From the NCBI GenBank assembly GCA_945907085.1, contig CAMDSS010000011.1:1-18535 (forward strand): 18,535 nucleotides of DNA. Reading direction: 5' to 3'. Of the stretch, positions 1-6,200 are shown one piece after another. Every line of letters begins with the position of its first letter. The stretch's first letter is position 1. The notes under the pieces were generated by a model, which worked only from the letters and a program-made list of their open reading frames with translations, was not told where the DNA came from and did no database searches. The DNA comes from Cyanobium sp. NIES-981. GTDB taxonomy: Bacteria > Cyanobacteriota > Cyanobacteriia > PCC-6307 > Cyanobiaceae. The position numbers and the translations under genes are program-made.

Positions 1-1794
1 TGGTTCAAGCCGTTTGACACCGTGCTCGATTGGACCAATCCCCCCTTTGCCAAGTGGTTTGAGGGGGGCACCACCAACCTCTCCTTCAACTGCCTGGATC
101 GCCACCTGGATGGTCCCCGGGCTGAAAAGCCAGCCTTGATTTGGGAGGGCGAGCCGGGGGACGTGCGCACGTTCACCTACCGCGAATTGCATCAGCAGGT
201 CTGCCAGGCCGCCAATGCCTTGAAGGCCCTTGGGGTTGGCAAGGGCGATCTGGTGGCCCTCTACATGCCCATGGTGCCGGAAGCCGCCATCGCCATGTTG
301 GCCTGCGCCCGGATTGGGGCACCGCATTCGGTGGTCTTTGGCGGGTTCTCCTCCGATGCCCTGCGGGATCGCCTCATCGATGGCCAGGCCAAGGCGGTGA
401 TCACCGCCGATGGGGGCTTCCGCAAGGACAAACCCGTTGCGCTCAAGCCTGCGGTGGATGCGTCCCTGGCCGGAGGGGCGGTGCCCTCAGTGCAGGCGGT
501 GCTGGTGGTGGAACGGATCAAGAGTGGTGCGGCGATGCAAGCCGGCCGCGACCATTGGTGGCATGAGCTGGTGGGCGCCCAGGGCGCCGATTGCCCAGCC
601 GAGCCCATGGCCAGCGAAGACCGGCTGTTTGTGCTCTACACCTCCGGATCCACCGGAAAACCCAAGGGTGTGGTCCACACCACAGCGGGCTACAACCTCT
701 GGGCCCACCTCACCTTCCAGTGGATTTTCGACATCCGGGAGGACGACGTCCATTGGTGCACCGCGGATGTGGGTTGGATTACGGGCCATAGCTACATCGT
801 GTATGGCCCCCTCTCCAATGGCGCCACCACCGTGATGTACGAGGGAGCTCCCCGCCCGAGCAAGCCCGGCGCCTTTTGGGAGGTGATTGAGAAGCACAAG
901 GTGACCCTCTTCTACACAGCACCGACGGCGATTCGGGCCTTCATGAAGAGCGGTCGGGAGGTGCCGGACCAGTACGACATGGGCACCTTGCGAATCCTGG
1001 GCACGGTGGGGGAGCCGATCAACCCAGAAGCTTGGATTTGGTACCAACAGGTGATCGGCGGTGGCCGTTGCCCCATCGTGGACACCTGGTGGCAGACCGA
1101 AACCGGTGGGGTGATGATCAGCCCCCTGCCGGGGGCCACCCCCACCAAGCCGGGATCGGCCACCCTGCCCCTGCCAGGCATCGTGGCCGACATCGTTGAC
1201 CACGACGGCAACTCCCAAGGGCCCGACCAGGGGGGCTACCTGGCGATTCGTCGGCCTTGGCCGGGGATGATGCGCACCATCCATGGCGATCCCGACCGCT
1301 TCCGTAAGAGCTATTGGGAGGAAGTGCGCCCCGCCGATGGCTCCTCCCTCTATTTCTCTGGTGATGGGGCCCGGCGGGACAGCGACGGCTACTTCTGGGT
1401 GATGGGCCGGGTTGACGACGTCATCAACGTGTCGGGACACCGGCTCGGCACCATGGAGATTGAATCGGCCCTGGTCAGCCATCCAGCGGTGGCTGAGGCG
1501 GCAGTGGTGGGCAGACCCGATGACCTCAAGGGAGAGGCGATTGTGGCCTTTGTGACCCTGGAGGTTGGTCGTGTCGGCGACGACGCCCTGATGGCGGCCT
1601 TGCGCAGCCACGTGGGCCAGGAGATTGGGGCCATTGCCCGGCCTGATGCCATCCACTTCACCGACGCCCTACCTAAAACCCGCAGCGGCAAAATCATGCG
1701 CCGCATCTTGCGCTCCCTCGCCGCCGGCGAGGAGGTGACGGGTGACACCAGCACCCTCGAGGACCGCTCGGTGCTGGAAGCCCTGCGGGTTTAA
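1..1794 (+). CDS. acs: Acetyl-CoA synthetase (AMP-forming), 5'-truncated
   Basis: Activates acetate with ATP to acetyl-AMP and then forms acetyl-CoA in the cytosol, feeding central carbon metabolism. The reading frame is open from base 1 (WFKPFDTVLDW...), so the true start lies outside the window; 597 residues are present and roughly 55-70 N-terminal residues appear to be missing against the usual ~650. Adenylate-forming motifs occur in order: YTSGSTGKPKG (ATP-binding loop, near 630-670), TVGEPINPEAW, DTWWQTETGG, YFSGDGA and GRVDDVINVSGHR. The C-terminal PKTRSGKIMRR holds the catalytic lysine (codon 1690-1692), which in other bacteria is inactivated by reversible acetylation; no acetyltransferase or deacetylase gene is nearby. 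The motif set and length separate it from propionyl-CoA or medium-chain ligases, although propionyl-CoA synthetase is a close relative. The gene ends convergently against a hydrolase gene, with overlapping stop codons. Confidence 0.95.
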   Translation, partial: WFKPFDTVLDWTNPPFAKWFEGGTTNLSFNCLDRHLDGPRAEKPALIWEGEPGDVRTFTYRELHQQVCQAANALKALGVGKGDLVALYMPMVPEAAIAMLACARIGAPHSVVFGGFSSDALRDRLIDGQAKAVITADGGFRKDKPVALKPAVDASLAGGAVPSVQAVLVVERIKSGAAMQAGRDHWWHELVGAQGADCPAEPMASEDRLFVLYTSGSTGKPKGVVHTTAGYNLWAHLTFQWIFDIREDDVHWCTADVGWITGHSYIVYGPLSNGATTVMYEGAPRPSKPGAFWEVIEKHKVTLFYTAPTAIRAFMKSGREVPDQYDMGTLRILGTVGEPINPEAWIWYQQVIGGGRCPIVDTWWQTETGGVMISPLPGATPTKPGSATLPLPGIVADIVDHDGNSQGPDQGGYLAIRRPWPGMMRTIHGDPDRFRKSYWEEVRPADGSSLYFSGDGARRDSDGYFWVMGRVDDVINVSGHRLGTMEIESALVSHPAVAEAAVVGRPDDLKGEAIVAFVTLEVGRVGDDALMAALRSHVGQEIGAIARPDAIHFTDALPKTRSGKIMRRILRSLAAGEEVTGDTSTLEDRSVLEALRV

Positions 1795-2564
1795 GCCCCA
1801 GACCACTGGCCAATTAAATCCGCCAGCCGATCCACGGCCCGCTGCTTGGCGGGGTCATCCGCCCAGCTGCCGAGGAGGTTCTGGCGCAGTCCGGCACTGG
1901 CCGGGGTGAGGTGGTCGCCTGGCAACTCCCTGAGCTCGGAGGCATCCTCCGGCCTCGATTGGAGGGCACCGAGCAAGCGGGAGCTTTGGTCGATGCCGTC
2001 GCGGGAAAAGCGCACGAGCAGGTTGCGGGGTTGGAGGTAGCTGGTCTCCACCTGCAACAAGGTTTCCTGGGGCGATGGGCTGAACTCACTGCGGAAGCCA
2101 AATTGTTGGCCCATCTCCGCTAGGAGCGGTACCGAGCGCTCGGCTGAAAAGTTGTTGAAGCTCAGGGCCGCCAGGCCGTCGCAGCCCCTGCCGCCGTCGG
2201 GGGCCAGCAAATGGAGCTTGCAGCCCAGGCTGTGGCCTAGGCGGAGGCAGGGCCGGCCCCCAGGGTTGGGAAGCTGGCTGCGCAGGTTGCGGAATTGGCG
2301 CCAGGCCGTATTGGCTTGGCCCTGGTGGTCAAAGCCGGGCACGTAGCTCCAGGTGGCGATCTGCCAACCCCGCAGGGCTAAGGCCTCCAGGAGGCGCCGA
2401 TAGCTCAGTTGGGGTTTGGCGGCCAGGTAACTGCCCCCAATGAATTGAATGAGTCCTTTGATCTGCCCTTGGTGCTGCCCTCGGTTCGGCTGCTCGCCTT
2501 CGGGATGGTTGGAGGGGTCCAGCAACCACAGATCCCCCTGTTGCCGCCAGCGAGCCATGGCCAT
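1791..2564 (-). CDS. DUF1350 family alpha/beta-hydrolase-like protein
   Basis: A 257-residue protein of the DUF1350 family, found in cyanobacteria and plastid-bearing plants; I know of no established biochemical function. The N-terminal half has the family-like segment IQFIGGSYLAAKPQLSYRR (about residues 39-57). A nucleophile-elbow motif GHSLG (Ser112), a possible acid in FSRDG (Asp189) and PGDHLTP (His218) would make an alpha/beta-hydrolase triad, so a lipase, esterase or related activity is inferred. No signal peptide or membrane segment is seen. The frame is open further upstream to 2822, but that extension lies over bcp and is proline/arginine-rich nonsense. The ATG at 2562-2564 shares one base with the bcp stop codon (TGATG), which suggests translational coupling. 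The stop codon overlaps the convergent acs stop. Confidence 0.85.
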   Translation of the reverse strand: MAMARWRQQGDLWLLDPSNHPEGEQPNRGQHQGQIKGLIQFIGGSYLAAKPQLSYRRLLEALALRGWQIATWSYVPGFDHQGQANTAWRQFRNLRSQLPNPGGRPCLRLGHSLGCKLHLLAPDGGRGCDGLAALSFNNFSAERSVPLLAEMGQQFGFRSEFSPSPQETLLQVETSYLQPRNLLVRFSRDGIDQSSRLLGALQSRPEDASELRELPGDHLTPASAGLRQNLLGSWADDPAKQRAVDRLADLIGQWSGA

Positions 2565-3019
2565 CAGGCCCGTAGGGATTGCAGGGCAGCCTTGGCCTCC
2601 CGCAGGTGGGCAGGACCATCCAGCAAGTTGTTGAAGATGTGGCGAACCACGCCGCTGGCATCGATCACGTAGGTGACCCGCCCCGGCAGGAGGCCCAACA
2701 CGCTTGGTACGCCAAAGGCCCTGCGCAGCCCATTGGCCTGGTCCACAAGCAGGGGGTAGGGCAGTTGGTGGCGGGTGGCAAAGCGCTGGTGGCTGCTGGC
2801 GTCGTCCCCACTCACGCCCCATACTTCGGCGCCAAGGGACTGCAGTTCGGCGTAGTTGTCGCGGAAGGCGCAGGCTTCCATGGTGCAGCCCGGGGTGTCG
2901 TCCTTGGGATAGAAGAAGAGCACTAGGGCTTTGCCGTCCAATTGGTCGCTGCGGCGCTCGGTTCCGTTTTGATCGCGCAGAGCAATCAGGGGGGCGTTAT
3001 CTCCAACGGCAAGGGGCAT
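2564..3019 (-). CDS. bcp: Thioredoxin-dependent peroxiredoxin Q (bacterioferritin comigratory protein)
   Basis: A 151-residue peroxidase that reduces hydrogen peroxide and alkyl hydroperoxides using thioredoxin-type donors. The thioredoxin fold begins MPLAVGDNAP and contains FFYPKDDTPGCTMEAC: Cys45 is the peroxidatic cysteine and Cys50, five residues later, the resolving cysteine, the arrangement typical of PrxQ/BCP. The following AFRDNY and GVSGDD segments also fit the family, and the length is normal (about 150). The start at 3019 puts the protein exactly at the family N-terminus; the frame stays open upstream to 3160 without any homologous sequence, so the longer version is rejected. It is the first gene of a two-gene unit with the DUF1350 hydrolase and is transcribed away from the exonuclease gene, so its promoter should lie in 3020-3143. 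No promoter could be assigned with confidence. Confidence 0.95.
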   Translation of the reverse strand: MPLAVGDNAPLIALRDQNGTERRSDQLDGKALVLFFYPKDDTPGCTMEACAFRDNYAELQSLGAEVWGVSGDDASSHQRFATRHQLPYPLLVDQANGLRRAFGVPSVLGLLPGRVTYVIDASGVVRHIFNNLLDGPAHLREAKAALQSLRA

Positions 3020-3143
3020 GGCGGTAGCAGACAAGTCGAAGATTCTTGGCCTGCAGCCTAGGCAGCGGGTTTGCCTTGGCGGACCAGGATTTGACCTGCC
3101 CCTTGCATCACCTGGGACCATGGGGCAGTGCTTGGGGGCTCTG

Positions 3144-4055
3144 ATGGGAGAACAGCCCAATCTTTGGCAGCAGAACGACCTGCTTGGCTTGATGGCGCCT
3201 CCACCGGCTGCGGTCGAGGACTTGGATCACCAGCCGGACCACCGGCCGGATCCCCAGCCCACCCCCGCGCCAGTCGTTGCCGCTCCAGAGCCCGTTGCGG
3301 CTCCGATGGCAGCGCCCAAACTTGAATTGCCAGCCTTGGCGCCCCGTCACCAGAGCCCGGCGAAGGCGGCACCAGGGCTCCTGCTGATCATCGACACCGA
3401 AACCACGGGCCTCGATCCCAGCCATGGCCAGTGCATTGAAGTGGGGGCTGTGCTGTTTCACGTGGCCAGCCGCTCGCTGTTGGCCCAGGTGTCGTTCCTG
3501 CTCCCCGCCTCCCGCAATCCAGCCCAGCATGTCAATGGGATTGCGGCTGAGGTCACCCAGCTTCCCCAGCCCTGGCAGGCAGGCCTGAGCTGTTTTGAGG
3601 CCATGCTGGATCAGGCGGATGCGGTGCTTGCCCACAACGTGGCGTTTGATAGCCAGTGGTTTGGCATTGGGCCCCTGCCCGCCATCGAGAAGCCTTGGAT
3701 TTGCTCGATGGCCGATATCCAATGGCCAGCCGAACGTCACCTGCGCCCAACCCCTTCGGTGCGGGATTTGGCCCTCGCCTACGGCGTGCCTGTCTGGGCA
3801 GCCCACCGCGCCCTGACGGATTGCATTTATTTGGTGCAGGTCTTGGAGCGCTGCGTTGATCTCGAGGAGCTTTTGGCCGCGGCCCAGGAACCCCGCCAGC
3901 TGTTTCGGGCCAAGCTCTCCTATGCCGAGCGCCACCGGGCTAAAGAAGCAGGCTTTCGCTGGAACGATCCGGTAGCAGGGGCGTGGAGTCGCCGGCTGAG
4001 TGATCGCGAAGCCCTGGCCCTGCCATTCCCCGTGCAGCCCGTTGAGGCGGCTTAG
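3144..4055 (+). CDS. DnaQ-like 3'-5' exonuclease (DEDDh) with C-terminal DUF5710-like module
   Basis: Predicted metal-dependent 3'-5' exonuclease of the DNA polymerase III epsilon superfamily, about 303 residues from the ATG at 3144. An N-terminal region of about 75 residues is rich in Pro, Ala, Asp and His and probably disordered. The catalytic domain follows with Exo I DTETTGLDP (Asp84, Glu86), Exo II HNVAFDSQWF (Asp169) and Exo III HRALTDC (His221, Asp226), a complete DEDDh set. After it comes a short module, SYAERHRAKEAGFRW through AWSRRL (about residues 259-282), resembling DUF5710-type 'AK..GarWd...k.W' motifs. The start is uncertain: an ATG at 3120 and an open frame back to 3018 also exist, but 3018 would abut the divergent bcp start. 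It could be a repair nuclease or a proofreading subunit; the fusion favours the former (inference). Confidence 0.85.
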   Translation: MGEQPNLWQQNDLLGLMAPPPAAVEDLDHQPDHRPDPQPTPAPVVAAPEPVAAPMAAPKLELPALAPRHQSPAKAAPGLLLIIDTETTGLDPSHGQCIEVGAVLFHVASRSLLAQVSFLLPASRNPAQHVNGIAAEVTQLPQPWQAGLSCFEAMLDQADAVLAHNVAFDSQWFGIGPLPAIEKPWICSMADIQWPAERHLRPTPSVRDLALAYGVPVWAAHRALTDCIYLVQVLERCVDLEELLAAAQEPRQLFRAKLSYAERHRAKEAGFRWNDPVAGAWSRRLSDREALALPFPVQPVEAA

Positions 4056-4079
4056 GAATCGGTCCGCGGCACGGGGCAC

Positions 4080-4104
4080 AAAAAAACCGGCTGGGGGAGC
4101 CGGT
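4080..4104 (-). terminator. Rho-independent terminator downstream of tRNA-Pro
   Basis: Read on the minus strand, ACCGGCT and AGCCGGT form a perfect 7-bp stem around a CCCCC loop, followed at once by seven T residues. On the plus strand the stem is preceded, not followed, by the homopolymer, so it acts in the minus direction only. It sits 36 nt beyond the tRNA 3' end and probably ends the whole minus-strand run starting at the ABC transporter. Confidence 0.9.
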
Positions 4105-4140
4105 GGAAAACGCTGTGGACTCTGGAAATTGACCGTTCAA

Positions 4141-4214
4141 TCGGAGCGACAGGATTTGAACCTGCGACCCCCACTACCCCAAAGTGGTGCGCTACCAAGC
4201 TGCGCTACGCCCCG
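4141..4214 (-). tRNA. tRNA-Pro (anticodon GGG)
   Basis: A 74-nt cloverleaf on the minus strand. The acceptor stem is CGGGGCG/CGCTCCG (one G-T wobble), the D arm GCGC/GCGC, the anticodon stem CCACT/AGTGG and the T arm GCAGG/CCTGT around TTCAAAT; the discriminator base is A. The anticodon loop is TTGGGGT, giving anticodon GGG at plus positions 4178-4180 and G37, as expected for tRNA-Pro reading CCC and CCU. No CCA is encoded, so it must be added after transcription. The gene begins 12 nt after the stop codon of a small protein gene on the same strand and is followed by a strong terminator, so it may be co-transcribed with that operon. Confidence 0.97.
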
Positions 4215-4226
4215 GTCAGAAGGAAG

Positions 4227-4568
4227 CTACCACAGCGCTTTACGCCGTTTCAGCCGGGCGAGGAGGCGGGCGGTGAGGCGGTCGCGGCCCAGGCTGGCAT
4301 AGCCCCGAAGCCGCACCTGCCTGGCCAGCAACCTGAGTTCGGCGAGGGTCATGTTGGCCAGCCTGAGTTCGGGCAATTTGCGCCAAGCGGCTGCAGCTGG
4401 GGGAAGGTCGGAGCCGGTTCGGTTGCTTGAAAAACCGAAGAGGGCGCTCCCGGCCATCCACTCCGGCACGAGCACAAACAACACAGCCAGCAGGCCGTAG
4501 AGCTCCACCAACCCCTTGGGCAGGGGGTGAAGTTGGCGTTTCGCTTGGGGTGGCTCTGGTTCCGTCAC
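4227..4568 (-). CDS. Hypothetical membrane-anchored protein with Rho-N/SAP-like C-terminus
   Basis: I do not recognise a named family. From the GTG at 4566-4568 the product is 113 residues: a short polar N-terminus, one hydrophobic segment (about residues 19-37, LVELYGLLAVLFVLVPEWM), a low-complexity linker, then a basic helical region NMTLAELRLLARQVRLRGY...LTARLLARLKRRK. That last part looks like the helix-extended-loop-helix found in Rho N-terminal, SAP and LEM domains, which often bind nucleic acid or proteins; this is inference. The frame is open further upstream to 4670, but that part overlaps the preceding gene. The GTG start lies 4 nt after the upstream stop, consistent with coupling. 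The tRNA-Pro gene starts 12 nt after its stop codon. Confidence 0.65.
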   Translation of the reverse strand: MTEPEPPQAKRQLHPLPKGLVELYGLLAVLFVLVPEWMAGSALFGFSSNRTGSDLPPAAAAWRKLPELRLANMTLAELRLLARQVRLRGYASLGRDRLTARLLARLKRRKALW

Positions 4569-4572
4569 GGCT

Positions 4573-4773
4573 TCACAACAGTTGGGCGATAGCCCCAGAT
4601 TGCCCGCTGGCTGGCGCGGGCTTTTGGATGGCTGGCCGGCTGGGGGCCTCACGCCACAGCATCTGCCCATCGCTCGATGGATTCAGCTTGACAAACCAAA
4701 ACACCACGGCAAAGCAGAGGCCCAAGGTGGCCAAAAGCCCCACAATCACCGTGCGGTCGGGTAAGGGATTCAT
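4573..4773 (-). CDS. Small single-pass membrane protein, function unknown
   Basis: A 66-residue product starting MNPLPDRTVIVGLLATLG. One transmembrane segment spans about residues 8-28, followed by a polar, proline- and serine-containing tail. No family is recognised. The start is the ATG at 4771-4773; the frame continues upstream to 4857 but that stretch overlaps the preceding secreted-protein gene. It lies 16 nt downstream of that gene and 4 nt upstream of the next, so it is very likely translated from the same message. The tail carries no obvious catalytic or metal-binding motif. Confidence 0.6.
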   Translation of the reverse strand: MNPLPDRTVIVGLLATLGLCFAVVFWFVKLNPSSDGQMLWREAPSRPAIQKPAPASGQSGAIAQLL

Positions 4774-4789
4774 GGTCGCAAGAAATCCA

Positions 4790-5083
4790 TTACGCCTGCT
4801 GACTGCGCATGCAGTCGAAGCGATCGGGGAGTTGCTCCAAGGTGAGCACATCCCCACGGATGATCACCCGCATGCGGTCATCGCCATAGCGAAGTCCAGG
4901 CAGATCAGAATTTTCCCGAAACAGGGTGGTGCGAAACCGGCCACTGACCACGGAAGCCTGGGCATCATTGCGCTCAATTATGAGCACTCCTTGGTTGGGG
5001 CACAGAAACGTTTCGCTGGTGGCGTAGTCCTCCCACCAGGGTGAACCCATGGCCAGAGCCGTCAGGGTCGCGAAGACCAGCAT
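4790..5083 (-). CDS. Small secreted protein with two cysteines, possibly MliC-like
   Basis: A 97-residue product starting MLVFATLTALAMGSPWWEDY. The short hydrophobic N-terminus could be a minimal signal peptide, although it lacks the usual positive charge. The mature part contains Cys28 (ETFLCPNQG) and Cys91 (RFDCMR), able to form one disulfide, and a beta-rich pattern with LRYGDDRMRVIIRGDVLTLE. This spacing loosely recalls the MliC family of periplasmic lysozyme inhibitors (Cys-strand-...-ry-dd-...-Cys); that is a weak impression, not an assignment. The start is well supported: a GGGAAGGGG ribosome-binding site precedes the ATG, and an in-frame stop lies just upstream. It begins 18 nt after the msrA stop, suggesting co-expression with msrA. 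Confidence 0.7.
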   Translation of the reverse strand: MLVFATLTALAMGSPWWEDYATSETFLCPNQGVLIIERNDAQASVVSGRFRTTLFRENSDLPGLRYGDDRMRVIIRGDVLTLEQLPDRFDCMRSQQA

Positions 5084-5101
5084 GGTCAGGTCCCCTTCCC
5101 G

Positions 5102-5821
5102 TTAAGCCAGTTGAATCGGGCTGTTGTCACCCCGCAGAACGCAGTGGGCGATGGACCAGTCGTAGGCATCCCAGACCCTTGGATCGAGTTTGTAGTTGGA
5201 ACCCTCAAAGGCGCCGAGCCTTTGGCCACTGGGCTGGGCAGAGCAGTAGGGACGAGCTCCCGGTTTGGCCAGGTATTGCTGGTGATAGGTCTCGGCAAAG
5301 TGAAGGGGCTGGTCGGTTTTGATCTCCGTGGTGATGGCACCAAAACCCGCGGCACCCAGGAGGGCTTGGTAGGCATCACGGCTTGCGGTGGCAAGGCTGA
5401 GTAGGGAGGCGTTCTCCACGTAAATCACCGAGCGGTATTGGCTGCCCCGATCGTTGCCCTGCCGATCCCCCTGGGTGGGGTCATGGCATTCCCAAAAGAG
5501 TTTGAGCAGGTCGCTGAAGTCGACCTGGGCTTGGTCCCACACCACGCGAACCACTTCGCTGTGGCCCGTGCGGCCCGAACACACCTGGTCGTAGCTGGGA
5601 TTGGCGAGTTGTCCGCCGGCATAGCCCACGGCGGTGGTGATCACCCCTGGCAGGCGCCAAAAACCCTTTTCGGCCCCCCAAAAACAGCCGCAACCAAAAA
5701 CAGCTTCCTGCTGCCCGGCCAGGGGTGGGGCTTTGATCGGTGTGCCGAGCACGGCATGCAGGGTGGGACTCGCCCCATCACCCGACTGGCCCCGATCTGC
5801 CTGTTGAAACAATCCGAACAC
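5102..5821 (-). CDS. msrA: Peptide-methionine (S)-S-oxide reductase A
   Basis: Repairs oxidised methionine by reducing methionine-S-sulfoxide in free and protein-bound form, using thioredoxin. The 239-residue product carries the catalytic motif GCFWGAEKGFW with nucleophile Cys46. GYAGG, the GHSEVV segment, LFWECHDPTQ and GNDRGSQYRS follow, all diagnostic of MsrA. Later cysteines near the C-terminus (ARPYCSAQ, AHCVLRG) could resolve the disulfide. An N-terminal extension of about 40 residues precedes the core and shows no signal peptide. The start used is the GTG at 5819-5821; no ATG lies between it and the core, and an in-frame stop lies about 45 nt upstream, so the N-terminus is reasonably bounded. 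It sits in a minus-strand run with small membrane and secreted proteins. Confidence 0.95.
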   Translation of the reverse strand: MFGLFQQADRGQSGDGASPTLHAVLGTPIKAPPLAGQQEAVFGCGCFWGAEKGFWRLPGVITTAVGYAGGQLANPSYDQVCSGRTGHSEVVRVVWDQAQVDFSDLLKLFWECHDPTQGDRQGNDRGSQYRSVIYVENASLLSLATASRDAYQALLGAAGFGAITTEIKTDQPLHFAETYHQQYLAKPGARPYCSAQPSGQRLGAFEGSNYKLDPRVWDAYDWSIAHCVLRGDNSPIQLA

Positions 5822-5860
5822 GGCGACAGCTTTCAGTGGCGCTGAGCCTAAGCAGCCCTG

Positions 5861-6118
5861 TTAGGCCTTGGGTTCGAGGGCGATGTGATTCAGCAAGGTG
5901 GTGGTGAAGGCGAACAGTAAAAACGGCAGCGACACCACCAGGATCAGTCCAACGCCCACAAGGGCAAAGAGGGGTTTGCTGGCCCCCATCAGCCCCAGGC
6001 CAGCGGCCAGGCTCGCAAAAATGACCAGCATCCAGATCAGGATTTGGGCATAGATGTCCCCGAAGGAGAGGGTGCAGCGAAGGTGGTAAGCCTTGGCAGC
6101 TTCAAGGGATGGGTTCAT
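5861..6118 (-). CDS. Small two-helix membrane protein, function unknown
   Basis: An 85-residue product starting MNPSLEAAKAYHLRCTLSFG. Two strongly hydrophobic segments (about residues 24-44 and 48-73) are separated by a short GASKP turn, predicting a helical hairpin in the membrane with a small amphipathic N-terminus. I do not recognise the family; it looks like a conserved cyanobacterial hypothetical. The ATG at 6116-6118 has a GGAAG ribosome-binding site about 7 nt upstream. An ATG at 6130 and a longer open frame to 6151 are less convincing. It follows the ABC transporter gene by 82 nt and precedes msrA by 39 nt on the same strand. Confidence 0.7.
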   Translation of the reverse strand: MNPSLEAAKAYHLRCTLSFGDIYAQILIWMLVIFASLAAGLGLMGASKPLFALVGVGLILVVSLPFLLFAFTTTLLNHIALEPKA

Positions 6119-6200
6119 GCCTGCTTCCATGGCTGCGGCGCATAACGACACCTCCAGCTAAGCCATCACGCGAGCCCCTGTCAGGTCAGCTCAACAACTG

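Noticed and set aside
487..1656. A 389-codon open frame on the minus strand inside acs
   Set aside because: It is antisense to acs in GC-rich DNA, is rich in His, Gly and Pro, and shows no recognisable motif, whereas acs has all its catalytic motifs.
2565..2822. N-terminal extension of the DUF1350 hydrolase
   Set aside because: It overlaps bcp out of frame, is low-complexity, and the TGATG start at 2564 explains the gene better.
3108..4079. A 323-codon minus-strand frame opposite the exonuclease
   Set aside because: The plus-strand frame has all DEDDh motifs; this one has none.
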